From Sansalvadorimonas sp965221135 (lineage in GTDB: Bacteria; Pseudomonadota; Gammaproteobacteria; Pseudomonadales; Endozoicomonadaceae): 64,000 bases of DNA. The notes under the pieces are model-generated. The model did not search any database. It was not told where the DNA came from and saw only the letters and a list, made by a program, of their open reading frames with translations. The stretch covers positions 1,078,056 through 1,142,055 of the forward strand of contig CBDCRZ010000121.1 of NCBI GenBank assembly GCA_965221135.1, in the 5' to 3' direction. Within the stretch, counting starts at the first letter, position 1, and each line of letters starts with the position of its first letter. The position numbers and the translations under genes were made by a program. Positions 17,091 through 26,627 of this stretch are shown here, piece by piece.

Positions 17091-19343
17091 TCAGGCTTTC
17101 TCTTTCAGGGAACGACTGTCCCGGTGTGCGTCCAGCACATTGGGCAGCTGGTTGATCTTGGCGAGCACCTTGCCCAACACTTCCAGACAGCTGATTTCCA
17201 GAGTCAGGGTCATCTGGGCAATATTATCGCTAGGGTTAGTGGTGGTGTGCATATCCGTCACATTTACCCGCTCGTTCGCGACAATCATGGTGATATCACG
17301 AATCAGCCCCGGACGGTCGTAAGACATCACCAGCACCTGAACCGGATAGGTAGACTCGTGCTGCTGGCCCCAGTGCACTTCTATAAGACGGTCGGGTTCC
17401 TGTTCCCGCAGCTGCAGAGCATTGCTGCAATCCATACGGTGAATGGAGATACCCCGGCCCAGAGTGATATAACCGATAATCGGATCACCGGGCAAAGGGC
17501 TACAGCAGTTCGCCATCTGGGTCATCAGGTTACCCACACCTTCCACTATCACATCACTGTCGGAACGGGATGACTTGGGCGGGCGTGGCTTAAACTCGAA
17601 GGTACTTTCCTGCTCAGGTTCGAGCAGGCGCTGGGCAGCATGGACGACCTGCAGAGTCCGCAGGTCACCGGCACCCACCTTGGCAAACAGCTCCTCGTCA
17701 TCCTGAAGCTTCATGTTCTCGGCCAGAGCATCGTACTTCACGCCGCTCACACCGAGACGTTTCAACTCGGCTTCCAGCATGCTGCGGCCGGCAGTGATAT
17801 TGGAGTCCTTGTCCTGCTGGCGGAACCAGCTGACAATTTTCGCACGGGCACGACTGGTACCGACGTAACCGAGGCTGGAGTTCAGCCAGTCACGGCTTGG
17901 CACAGCATTGGAGGCGGTAAGAATTTCAACCTGATCACCGGTTTTCAACGTGCTGTTCAGGGGCACTATACGACCAGCGACCTTTGCACCCCGACACTTA
18001 TTGCCCACCTCAGTATGCACCCGGTAGGCAAAGTCGACGGGGGTTGCGCCCACAGGAAGGTCAACCACATGGCCATCCTTTGTGAACACATAAACACGGT
18101 CGGGTTCGACATCCAGACGCCACTGGTCCGCCAGCCCTTCCATGCCCTGGCCAATCTCTTCCTGCCAGTCCAGAACCTGCCTCAGCCAGTTCAGCTTCTC
18201 TTCGTAGCTGTCGCTTTCGTTCTGGGTATCTGTACCCTTGTACTTCCAGTGAGCACATACGCCCAGCTCCGCTTCCTCATGCATGGCATGGGTACGAATC
18301 TGTACTTCCAGGGTTTTACCATCCGGACCAACGACAGCGGTATGCAGTGACTGGTAACCGTTCTCTTTGGGGGTGGCAATGTAATCGTCAAACTCTTTAG
18401 GAATATGGTTCCAGAGTGAATGAACAATACCCAGGGCGGCATAACATTCCTGCACATGGTCTACATAAATGCGCATAGCGCGAATATCGTACAACTCGCG
18501 GAATTCCACGCCCTTGCGCTTCATCTTCCGCCAGATGCTGTATATATGTTTTACCCGTCCACTGACTTCCGCATTAATACCTTCCGCAGAAAGCGCTTCA
18601 CGGATGCGGGCCATGGTGTCCTGGATATACTGCTCACGGTCAACCCGCCGTTCATCCAGCAGTCGGGCAATCTTTTTATAGTCCTGGGGCTTCAGGTAGC
18701 GGAATGCCAGATCTTCCAGCTCCCACTTGATATAACCAATACCCAGCCGGTGAGCGAGAGGTGCGTAGATTTCAAAGACTTCACGGGCAACACGCTGACG
18801 TCGTTCACGGTCGGCATTTTTGACCGCCCGCATCGCACTGGTACGCTCTGCCAGTTTGATCAGAGCCACGCGGACATCGTCTACAATGGAGACCAGCATT
18901 TTGCGGACTTTTTCCAGCTGGTCCTGCTGCTGACCAAGTACCTGGGTGCGAGCCGGGTTCTGAATGGCGCTAATGGCCGCCATACCCTGCACACCTTTGA
19001 CCAGGGCAGCGACTTCCTCACCGAACTTCTGTTCAACCACATCCAGGCTCAGGCGATTTTCACGCACGGCACGGTAGAGAACAGCCGCTACCACTGATGA
19101 CTGATCCAGTTTGAGTTCCGCCAGAATATCGGCCATCTGCAGACCAATGGTCAGCAGGCTCTGATGCTGGGACCAGGCACTGGGCGTCCCTTCACGGGTC
19201 GCCGACTCACGCACTAAGGTGCAGGCATCCAGCAGCTGCTGCTCATCTTTGATCTTGATCAGCGTCTTCAGACGTGCCAGCCAGGAATGAATATCTATAT
19301 CGCCATCCGGAGTGACCGGATGATCATCACGCACCTTTACCAT
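17091..19343 (-). CDS. relA: GTP pyrophosphokinase RelA, (p)ppGpp synthetase I
   Basis: Ribosome-associated alarmone synthetase of the stringent response, 750 aa. Domains in order: a degenerate hydrolase domain lacking a clear HD pair (VVAAVLYRAVRENRLS), the synthetase domain (RELYDIRAMRIYVD; KENGYQSLHTAVV), TGS (VYVFTKDGHVVDLPVGATPV), a zinc-finger region (NCCSPLPGDPIIGYIT), and a C-terminal ACT domain. The loss of the HD motif marks RelA rather than bifunctional SpoT. The start overlaps the 3' end of rlmD by seven bases. The toxin-antitoxin pair mazEF found between relA and mazG in E. coli is absent. Confidence 0.96.
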   Translation of the reverse strand: MVKVRDDHPVTPDGDIDIHSWLARLKTLIKIKDEQQLLDACTLVRESATREGTPSAWSQHQSLLTIGLQMADILAELKLDQSSVVAAVLYRAVRENRLSLDVVEQKFGEEVAALVKGVQGMAAISAIQNPARTQVLGQQQDQLEKVRKMLVSIVDDVRVALIKLAERTSAMRAVKNADRERRQRVAREVFEIYAPLAHRLGIGYIKWELEDLAFRYLKPQDYKKIARLLDERRVDREQYIQDTMARIREALSAEGINAEVSGRVKHIYSIWRKMKRKGVEFRELYDIRAMRIYVDHVQECYAALGIVHSLWNHIPKEFDDYIATPKENGYQSLHTAVVGPDGKTLEVQIRTHAMHEEAELGVCAHWKYKGTDTQNESDSYEEKLNWLRQVLDWQEEIGQGMEGLADQWRLDVEPDRVYVFTKDGHVVDLPVGATPVDFAYRVHTEVGNKCRGAKVAGRIVPLNSTLKTGDQVEILTASNAVPSRDWLNSSLGYVGTSRARAKIVSWFRQQDKDSNITAGRSMLEAELKRLGVSGVKYDALAENMKLQDDEELFAKVGAGDLRTLQVVHAAQRLLEPEQESTFEFKPRPPKSSRSDSDVIVEGVGNLMTQMANCCSPLPGDPIIGYITLGRGISIHRMDCSNALQLREQEPDRLIEVHWGQQHESTYPVQVLVMSYDRPGLIRDITMIVANERVNVTDMHTTTNPSDNIAQMTLTLEISCLEVLGKVLAKINQLPNVLDAHRDSRSLKEKA

Positions 19344-20761
19344 CTGAAATCCCTTACAAATAGCCCCATGCTCTCGACATGGGTCGTCTGGGGAAACATA
19401 TCCATCACGCAGAAACGGCTGAGTTTAAAGCCCTGCTCCCGCAAAAAGTCCGCATCGCGGGCCAGGGTCGCCGGATTACAGGAGACATAGAGTATCCGTT
19501 CCGGCAATCCGTTCACCATCTGCTGCAAAATTTCCAAAGCCCCGGTTCGGGGTGGATCCAGCAGCAGAGCATCGTATTTCTGTCCCTGCCAAACTCGGCG
19601 ACCCGGCTCAGCAGCCAGGTCGGCATGGGCGAAAGAAACATTATCCAGACCATTACTACGGGCATTGTCCCGACCCCGGTCGACCAGCGCCTGAACGCCT
19701 TCTACACCAACAACCGAAGCGCACTGACGACCCAGCGGCAGGGTGAAATTACCCATGCCGCAAAACAGGTCGAGAACTTCATCTTCGGCTTTCAGGCTCA
19801 GCCAGTCTAGTGCCTGGGTAACCATCTGGCTGTTGATGTATGGGTTCACCTGAGTGAAATCAACCGGCAGAAAATCCAGTGTACACTCCTGCCCGGGGAG
19901 GTTGTAGCGTAAAGCCTCACAGCCATCAGGGGCATAGAGACAGGTCAATGATTCCGCTTCTGCTTCGGGCTGACGATAGAGATGCAGCTCTTTTGAATGT
20001 GCAAAATTCAGCCAGGCATTGAGATCATTTTCTGACAATGACTGCACTGTGCGCAGTAATACGCCATGGCCATTGTCGGCGGCGGCCAGCTCAATGTGGG
20101 AAACGGCGCGCTTGTTTTCGCTATTTTCCAGCAGACTGCGTAACTCTGGCAGAAGCTCTGACAGTTTGGGCATAAGCACGCCACAGTAATCAATGGCGAC
20201 TATCTCTTTACTGCCTGCCGCTCGAAAACCAAACTTCACCTGTTTGTTCCACCAGCGCACGGCCAGTCTGGCACGGGAACGGTAACCCCAATGAGGGCTG
20301 GTGAGTGGTGCCTCCAGTACTTCCGGCTCGATATCTGCGAAACGCTTTAGCTGACCCAGTGCAATATCCTGTTTCATGGCCAGCAGTGCGTTGCCTTCCA
20401 CATGCTGCTGGTTACATCCACCGCACTTTTCGTACCAGGGGCACGGTGGTGTTACCCGGTTTGGGGATGGTTCCAGCACTTTAGCGATGGTGCCTTCGAG
20501 ACGCTTGCTGGATTCCCTGGTCAGCCTGACTTTTACTTTGTCTCCGGGAACTGCCCCTTCCACAAACAGGACACGACCCTGATGACGGGCGACACCTCGA
20601 CCATCATGGGTCAGAGCATCTATCTGCACTTCCGGTGGCTGTTGCTCGCGGCTGTTGCTCGTCCGCACACTGCGGTTTGCTGTACCACGGGCAAAGGTGT
20701 CCTGTTTCGAGGAGGTTTTAAGGGGTTTTCGTCGGGAGAAGCTAGTGCGCTTGATCGGCAT
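19337..20761 (-). CDS. rlmD: 23S rRNA (uracil-1939-C5)-methyltransferase RlmD
   Basis: SAM-dependent methyltransferase for U1939 of 23S rRNA, 474 aa. An N-terminal basic tail precedes a TRAM domain (EVQIDALTHDGRGVARHQGR) and an iron-sulfur cysteine cluster (CPWYEKCGGCNQQH). The Rossmann methyltransferase domain has LDLFCGMGNFTLPL and the catalytic cysteine in ILYVSCNPATLARD. The ATG at 20761 is preferred to a TTG six codons upstream. It is first in the operon with relA and mazG; cysM and gacS lie upstream, an order also known in Pseudomonas. Confidence 0.95.
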   Translation of the reverse strand: MPIKRTSFSRRKPLKTSSKQDTFARGTANRSVRTSNSREQQPPEVQIDALTHDGRGVARHQGRVLFVEGAVPGDKVKVRLTRESSKRLEGTIAKVLEPSPNRVTPPCPWYEKCGGCNQQHVEGNALLAMKQDIALGQLKRFADIEPEVLEAPLTSPHWGYRSRARLAVRWWNKQVKFGFRAAGSKEIVAIDYCGVLMPKLSELLPELRSLLENSENKRAVSHIELAAADNGHGVLLRTVQSLSENDLNAWLNFAHSKELHLYRQPEAEAESLTCLYAPDGCEALRYNLPGQECTLDFLPVDFTQVNPYINSQMVTQALDWLSLKAEDEVLDLFCGMGNFTLPLGRQCASVVGVEGVQALVDRGRDNARSNGLDNVSFAHADLAAEPGRRVWQGQKYDALLLDPPRTGALEILQQMVNGLPERILYVSCNPATLARDADFLREQGFKLSRFCVMDMFPQTTHVESMGLFVRDFRW

Positions 20762-20924
20762 GGGGCAAGGCAGGGTCAAGAAGAAAGAGCGCTATTGTAT
20801 AGTCTACGCACTCATCTGTAAGCCAATATCTGGCAACAGTTTGTACTCAGGCTGATACATGTTTATAACCACCTGCCTTCAGGGGTTTTTAGAACAGTGA
20901 ACATTGGTGTTTACAGCGACAGAC

Positions 20925-20971
20925 GATCATTACCTGTGTGCACCCATGGCCTCTGGGCACAGGTAACGATC
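20925..20971. terminator. long hairpin downstream of cysM
   Basis: Arms at 20925-20938 and 20958-20971 pair over 14 bp with one mismatch (GATCATTACCTGTG against its complement) around a 19-base loop. It lies between the cysM stop and the rlmD promoter region and may end the cysM transcript or act as an RNA structure. No strong T-run follows. Confidence 0.5.
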
Positions 20972-21025
20972 CTCTATCACTGTTTTTAATAGTGTTGAAC
21001 CGGTCTTGTTTATCGCGCCAGTCTT

Positions 21026-21940
21026 TTATGGATTGAACACACCTGTTGAGAGGTAACGATCTCCCCGGTCACAGATAATGGCAACAATCGTGGCATTGCT
21101 CACTTCCTGATCAAGTGACAGTGCTGCTGATACTGCACCGCCCGATGACACACCACAGAAGATGCCTTCTTCAGTGGCTAGTCGGCGCATGGTGACCTCT
21201 GCATCCTGCTGGGCAATATCAAGCACTCTGTCGACTCTCGCTTCATCAAAAATGGAAGGCATATATTCTTTCGGCCAGCGACGTATACCTGGAATGCTTG
21301 CGCCATCGGCGGGTTGCAGACCAACTATTTGAATATCTTTGTTTTGGGATTTCAAAAAGGCAGAGGTACCCATAATCGTTCCGGTGGTACCCATGGAGCT
21401 GACAAAGTGGGTAACCTGCCCCCGGGTCTGTTCCCAGATTTCCGGACCGGTTCCTTTTATATGGGCAAGCGGGTTGTCGGTATTGCCAAACTGGTTCAGG
21501 ACAACACCTTCACCACGAGACTCCATCGCCAGCGCCAGATCACGTGCGCCTTCCATGCCTTCTTCTTTGGTCACCAATATTAGCTCGGCACCATAGGCGG
21601 CCATAGCCGACTTTCTTTCTTCACTCATATGGTCCGGCATGATCAGCACCATACGGTAACCGCGAATTGCAGCTACCATAGCAAGTGCAATTCCGGTGTT
21701 GCCACTGGTGGCTTCAATCAATGTGTCACCGGGCTTTATCCGGCCTTTGATTTCGGCTTCATTAATCATCGACTGTGCAGGACGATCTTTCACGGAACCC
21801 GCCGGGTTCTGACCTTCCAGCTTCAACAGGATTGTATTGTTGCGATCCTTTGCACCCATACGCTGCAAACGCACCAGTGGTGTTTGGCCGATCAGGGATT
21901 CAATAGTGGGATAATCCGGAGTGCTCGCCGTGATGGCCAT
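21026..21940 (-). CDS. cysM: cysteine synthase B (O-acetylserine sulfhydrylase)
   Basis: PLP enzyme that makes cysteine from O-acetylserine and sulfide or thiosulfate, cytoplasmic, 304 aa. The PLP lysine sits in NPAGSVKDRPA, the substrate-binding loop is EATSGNTGIALA, and the phosphate-binding glycines are in SSMGTTGTIMG. The GIRRWPKEYMPSIFD segment is typical of CysM rather than CysK. It is transcribed divergently from gacS across about 140 bases. Confidence 0.94.
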   Translation of the reverse strand: MAITASTPDYPTIESLIGQTPLVRLQRMGAKDRNNTILLKLEGQNPAGSVKDRPAQSMINEAEIKGRIKPGDTLIEATSGNTGIALAMVAAIRGYRMVLIMPDHMSEERKSAMAAYGAELILVTKEEGMEGARDLALAMESRGEGVVLNQFGNTDNPLAHIKGTGPEIWEQTRGQVTHFVSSMGTTGTIMGTSAFLKSQNKDIQIVGLQPADGASIPGIRRWPKEYMPSIFDEARVDRVLDIAQQDAEVTMRRLATEEGIFCGVSSGGAVSAALSLDQEVSNATIVAIICDRGDRYLSTGVFNP

Positions 21941-22081
21941 ACTGTTATTCCGTAAACGCTTATTTTTTAGATATATTTTTCTACATGCAATAGTACCGGT
22001 CTATGGTCAAATACCTGTAGACTTGTTTCACATAACGATAGAAAAATAACTTATAACATTAATAAAGACGAGAAGGGGTCT

Positions 22082-24889
22082 ATGCCCTCACAAGACCTGT
22101 ACAAGGGACTACGGAACCGGATTCTGAAAGTCGGCCTGCTGCCTATTATTTTGATTCTTATCCTGCTGGGCACCTTCACTCTTGGCCTGGCCACTCACCA
22201 GAATCAAAAACATTTCGATGAGCATATCAAAGCCACTGCACAGCAATTATCCCTGCTGGCGTCAACCGCTCTGGATATGAACGATCAGGAAACCATTCAA
22301 AATCTCACCCGCTCGGCTCTGCAACAAAACGGCCTGCACGGACTGCGAATCAGCACCGGCATAGGGGAAGCCCTGTATCAGGCGGGCCCTCCCTTTAAGA
22401 TGAACGACTGGCCCCGGCGTCCCGACCAGCGAGAGCAAATGCTGCGCATGGAACAATCCACCCTGATCACTACGCCCCTGGAAACATCCACCCAGGACAG
22501 AAAGCTCTGGCTGGAGATGGAGTTTAATTCTGAGGCCATCATTGTTGATCAGTACCAATGGTTACTACTCGGGCTGGCAGTCACCATTCTCTGCATGCTG
22601 GTTGCCACCGTGGCCTGCATACGCCTCGCCAACAGCATATGCTCGCCTTTGTCCAGCATCACACACAACCTCAGTCGCATACATTTCAGCAGTGCGGACA
22701 CCCGCCTGCCGACAGAAAAACGCCCTGACTTCGATGATCTGACCCAACATATCAATGGCCTGCTGGGACGAATGCAACTGCATTATCGCACCATGAAAGA
22801 TGAGCTGGACAACGTTACCAAAAGCGCACAAAACAATCTCGAATCCCAGCAAATTGACAATGCAGAGCTGATTCTTTCACGGAAACTTGCCATGGAAGCC
22901 AACCAGGCCAAGTCTCTGTTTCTCGCCAATATGAGTCACGAGATGCGTACACCGCTCAACAGCATCGCCGGCTACACCGAACTACTGAGTCGCTCCAACC
23001 TCGACAGCATCCAACGGGAGCACATCCGTACTCTATCGACAGCCTCTAACTCCCTCCTGGCAATCATTGACGACATCCTCGACTTCGCAAAACTGGAAGC
23101 AGGCAAACTGGTTCTGGATGCGGCTCCCGTGGATCTGCGCCAGGTCATCGATGATGTATTGGCCATGAACAGCCCGTCGGCCCAGAACAAGAACCTGGAA
23201 CTGGCCACAATTATTCATCCAGGCACCCCCAACCTGCTCACTGGCGATGCCAACCGCCTGAAACAGATCATGTCCAACCTCCTGAGTAACGCCATTAAGT
23301 TCACCCAGGAAGGCTCGGTCATTATTCAAGTCCATTGCGAAAATATTGAGAACCGGGAAGCGACTCTCAGACTATCTGTGGATGACACAGGCATCGGTAT
23401 TTCTGAAAAAAATGCCCATAAACTCTTTCAGGCTTTCTCGCAGGTGGATACCAGCCGCAAGAGAAATACCGATGGCACAGGGCTGGGACTGGTTATCTGC
23501 AAGAGCCTGATTGAACAGATGCGCGGTACTATTGATTTCAACAGCAGTGTCGGGGAAGGCTCATCCTTCTGGTTCACCATTCGGCTGCCTATAGACACAA
23601 AAGCACGACTACAGCCGCCTAAACAGGACAGGGGCACCGCGCTTCTTGTCGAATCCCGCCCATGGTCACGACAGGCCACATCACGCCTTCTGGAAGAAAG
23701 CGGGTTCAGGGTGCAATGTATTGAACAACTGAATAGTTATGAGCGGGTGACTGAGTGGCTGACAAAGAATGACCCACCCAAACTCATTGTGATTACCTGC
23801 AATCCCGACGAAGTATCTATGCACTGCCTGCCTCATGTTATGCCTTTTATTACCGAGCAGAGTCGAACACTGCTACTGGCCACGACGGCACAACTGGAAG
23901 ATATTGCACACCTTCAGGACATCCACACAGCCATTCTTCCATTGCCACTGTCCCGACAGCGTCTTCAGGAAGCCGTGGAACAGCTGTTCCATGAACTGCC
24001 TGCCCCAACTTTTAACACACCACTCAAGCCAAGCCTTCCCGGCGGGGACAAACTACATATTCTTGCTGTAGATGATAACACCCCCAACCTGAAACTTCTG
24101 AGCACAATGCTCACGGATATTGGCGTGAATGTAGACACCGTAGAGTCAGGATCTTCAGCCCTCCAGGCTCTTAACCACAAACGCTACGACCTGATATTTA
24201 TGGATATCCAGATGCCGGACATGGACGGTATGGAAGCCACTCAGCAGATACGTTTACGCTCAGGCAGTGACAGCGGAATACCAGTGATTGCACTGACCGC
24301 CCACGCCATGGCAGAAGAGAAAGCCGAACTCTTAGAAAAAGGCATGGACGGCTACCTGACCAAACCGGTTACCGAACAACAACTTGTTCACACCCTGAAC
24401 GAATGGCTGATGCCAGGGCGAATGCCATTAAAAGCACTGCCTCCTGCCAGCCTGGACACAGGTGATGCGCCCTCTCCGGCAACAGAGAAACAGCCACAGA
24501 AAACGCGGCACACCCATAATCTGAAAACGATAAGTCTCCCCCCAGTAGACTGGCAGGAAGGTATCGAGCTGGCCGGTGACCGTAAAGAGCTGGCAGAAGA
24601 ACTTCTGGATATGCTGCTGGCAAGCCTTGACGATACCCGGGCAGAAATCGAGTACCACCTGCACAAGGACGACCAAAAAGAACTTTTGGAAGCCGTACAC
24701 AAACTCCACGGCGCTACCCGCTACTGCGGCGTCCCGCCACTGAGAGAGGAGTGCAACCGACTGGAAACAGCACTAAAAACCGGGGATTCTGCGAAATCTA
24801 TTGAAGCACTGGTGGAAGAGTTACTGGAAGAGATCAGTCGCCTGCAAGTCTGGCAGGCCAGATTCTACAGGGAAACAGAAACGACCTGA
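22082..24889 (+). CDS. gacS: hybrid sensor histidine kinase BarA/GacS
   Basis: Sensor of the Gac/Rsm (BarA/UvrY) pathway controlling secretion, motility and secondary metabolism through small RNAs. The 935-aa protein has a transmembrane helix at about 16-37, a periplasmic loop, a second helix at about 158-182, then HAMP. The HisKA domain has His286 in SHEMRTPLNS. The ATPase domain shows LLSNAIKF, DDTGIGI and GTGLGL (about 395-500). A degenerate receiver-like region (about 515-640) is followed by a true receiver with Asp708 (LIFMDIQMPDMDG) and an HPt domain with His876 (AVHKLHGATRYCG). GAGAAGGGG precedes the ATG. The response regulator gene is not in the window. Confidence 0.93.
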   Translation: MPSQDLYKGLRNRILKVGLLPIILILILLGTFTLGLATHQNQKHFDEHIKATAQQLSLLASTALDMNDQETIQNLTRSALQQNGLHGLRISTGIGEALYQAGPPFKMNDWPRRPDQREQMLRMEQSTLITTPLETSTQDRKLWLEMEFNSEAIIVDQYQWLLLGLAVTILCMLVATVACIRLANSICSPLSSITHNLSRIHFSSADTRLPTEKRPDFDDLTQHINGLLGRMQLHYRTMKDELDNVTKSAQNNLESQQIDNAELILSRKLAMEANQAKSLFLANMSHEMRTPLNSIAGYTELLSRSNLDSIQREHIRTLSTASNSLLAIIDDILDFAKLEAGKLVLDAAPVDLRQVIDDVLAMNSPSAQNKNLELATIIHPGTPNLLTGDANRLKQIMSNLLSNAIKFTQEGSVIIQVHCENIENREATLRLSVDDTGIGISEKNAHKLFQAFSQVDTSRKRNTDGTGLGLVICKSLIEQMRGTIDFNSSVGEGSSFWFTIRLPIDTKARLQPPKQDRGTALLVESRPWSRQATSRLLEESGFRVQCIEQLNSYERVTEWLTKNDPPKLIVITCNPDEVSMHCLPHVMPFITEQSRTLLLATTAQLEDIAHLQDIHTAILPLPLSRQRLQEAVEQLFHELPAPTFNTPLKPSLPGGDKLHILAVDDNTPNLKLLSTMLTDIGVNVDTVESGSSALQALNHKRYDLIFMDIQMPDMDGMEATQQIRLRSGSDSGIPVIALTAHAMAEEKAELLEKGMDGYLTKPVTEQQLVHTLNEWLMPGRMPLKALPPASLDTGDAPSPATEKQPQKTRHTHNLKTISLPPVDWQEGIELAGDRKELAEELLDMLLASLDDTRAEIEYHLHKDDQKELLEAVHKLHGATRYCGVPPLREECNRLETALKTGDSAKSIEALVEELLEEISRLQVWQARFYRETETT

Positions 24890-24909
24890 GCCACATTGCG
24901 TGACTCAGG
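24885..24909. terminator. hairpin between convergent gacS and cnoX
   Basis: CCTGAG and CTCAGG arms extended by CAC/GTG give a 10-bp stem with one mismatch that includes the gacS stop codon. It probably ends transcription from both sides. Confidence 0.45.
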
Positions 24910-24930
24910 CATTACAGTAAACGCTAATAT

Positions 24931-25875
24931 TCAGTGCATCAGGCTAAACAAACGGTTGCGGTAACGGCGCACCACTGGGTCGGCCGCACCCTTCTGCTCA
25001 AAGATCTTCAACATCAATAACCGCGCACCATCGTCACGGAAGGCGCGGTCTTTTCGAATAATCGTCAGCAGGTTTTCATAAGCCGCTTCATCTTCATCCG
25101 ACAGCACCTGATGCACAGCCAGCTGGTAGCGTGCTTCATTGTCACTCTCATCCGCTTCCAGACGTGCTTCCACATCAGTACGTGGTGACAGATCGCTGGC
25201 CAGATCCAGGAATGCCAGTTTCGCTTTTGGCTTCTCGGCACCCGGTGCATCATCCGGCAGCGCCTGAATAACAGTCCGTGCGTCGTCTACACGACCCAGT
25301 TGCAGCAACAGTTCTGCCTGCAGCACCTGCAACGCCATGTTGCCTGCTTCTTCTGCAAGCAGCTGCTGCAGCAGAGCCAGAGCCTGTTCAGGCTGACCGG
25401 CAGCAATCAGTTCATCAATCTGTTGCTGAATACGATCCGCAGGGCTCATAGTCAATTCATCAAGAAGAGGCTTCAGGTCTTCTTCCTGCTGCAGACCAGG
25501 CATGACCTTTACCGGCTGCCCCTGATGCAGCATAACCAGCGTTGGTACGCTGCGTGCCTGCAACTGCATCATTAACTGCTGTGCCAGCTGCTGAACACGT
25601 GGGTCACTGTCTGTAGCATTCAAACGTGCGAGACGGAACTTGCCTTTATAGTCATCAACAAGCTTATTAAGAAGAGTTAACTGGGTCTGGCAGGGCTCGG
25701 AACGGTCAGACCAGATTGCCAGCAGCACAGGAAGCCCCTGGGACGCTTCCAGCACTTCACCCTGAAGGTTCTCTGCGGTGACATCAATCACAGAACCACC
25801 TGCATTCAAGGCATCACCAGACGCTGAATTCATCATGGGAGAGCCATCACCAGTTCCGTTTGAATTATCGTGCAT
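24931..25875 (-). CDS. cnoX: thioredoxin-fold chaperedoxin CnoX/YbbN
   Basis: A holdase co-chaperone that protects proteins from oxidation and passes them to GroEL/DnaK in E. coli. The N-terminal part has a thioredoxin fold (VIDVTAENLQGEVLEAS, LPVLLAIWSDRSEPCQ, SVPTLVMLHQGQPV) in which the CxxC centre is reduced to SEPC, as in E. coli YbbN. TPR-like helices follow (EQALALLQQLLAEEAGN, ALQVLQAELLLQLGRVDDA). The ATG at 25875 is chosen because GGTGA lies just upstream; the frame runs on to 25932. Length is about 314 aa after an Asn/Gly/Ser-rich N-terminus. Confidence 0.9.
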   Translation of the reverse strand: MHDNSNGTGDGSPMMNSASGDALNAGGSVIDVTAENLQGEVLEASQGLPVLLAIWSDRSEPCQTQLTLLNKLVDDYKGKFRLARLNATDSDPRVQQLAQQLMMQLQARSVPTLVMLHQGQPVKVMPGLQQEEDLKPLLDELTMSPADRIQQQIDELIAAGQPEQALALLQQLLAEEAGNMALQVLQAELLLQLGRVDDARTVIQALPDDAPGAEKPKAKLAFLDLASDLSPRTDVEARLEADESDNEARYQLAVHQVLSDEDEAAYENLLTIIRKDRAFRDDGARLLMLKIFEQKGAADPVVRRYRNRLFSLMH

Positions 25876-26627
25876 CAAATCACCGCTTTTAAGGTTAAAA
25901 AATTTGCCAATAAGGACAGGAGTAGAACTCACACCCCTTATTTGGTTTTTTAAAATTGTACTGAAACTGTCTTACACTACCAACCCTAAAGGCTATAGAG
26001 AGCGGCAGCCACATGGAGATATATCTCACACCTGTTTCGATAAATATATTTGCAAAAGCTATTGACAGGCATACTTATCCAACAAGAAATAAGGCAGTTT
26101 TTTTACAAACTCTGGTTATCCACCATATCTGTGGATAACTTTGTGGAAGACTTGCCCCCACTCCTCGCTACCCCCTGTTATACCTAGCTTCTCAGCAAAT
26201 TGATCATTTTTTGATCAGATATTTTTCTCCTTATTTATCAATAACTTAACTAAAAATAAGCACTTTACACAAACTTTCTACCAAGGTGTTGACAAAAGAC
26301 ATAACCTCATCTGGAAATGTGAATAAATACACAACAGAGGACAGAAACCGAAGTTCATTCACAGCAGTTCACGACCTTTTCGTGGCGTTTTCATTACAGT
26401 TCTGGGACAAAAGTCTGTTTGGTTAAAAAGTTATACTGTCGTTAACAGCATTTTGTTTTTTCACTACGGCACACGCTGACAGCGACTCTGTGCACAAGCG
26501 TACCAACACACGACAACAAAAGCATAAATATCAGAACGCACTATTAAAGGGCACATTTTTCCTTGCCCCGACACACCATCAAAAAAGGAGCCTGCAGAGG
26601 CCCCTTATTCGTGCGAAAACAGCTGCA
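25876..26627. other. long intergenic region with DnaA-box-like sites
   Basis: About 750 bases without a gene, AT-rich at 26200-26280. It contains two perfect TTATNCACA boxes on the minus strand (26130-26138 and 26318-26326). Single-mismatch boxes lie at 26116-26124 and 26355-26363 (plus) and 26489-26497 (minus). Several GATC sites are present around 26200-26220. This could be a DnaA-binding or titration locus, or chance in AT-rich DNA. The promoter of cnoX must also lie here. Confidence 0.5.

Noticed and set aside
26110..26500. chromosomal replication origin
   Set aside because: DnaA-like boxes are present, but dnaA, dnaN, gyrB and mnmG are absent nearby; reported only as a possible DnaA-binding locus.
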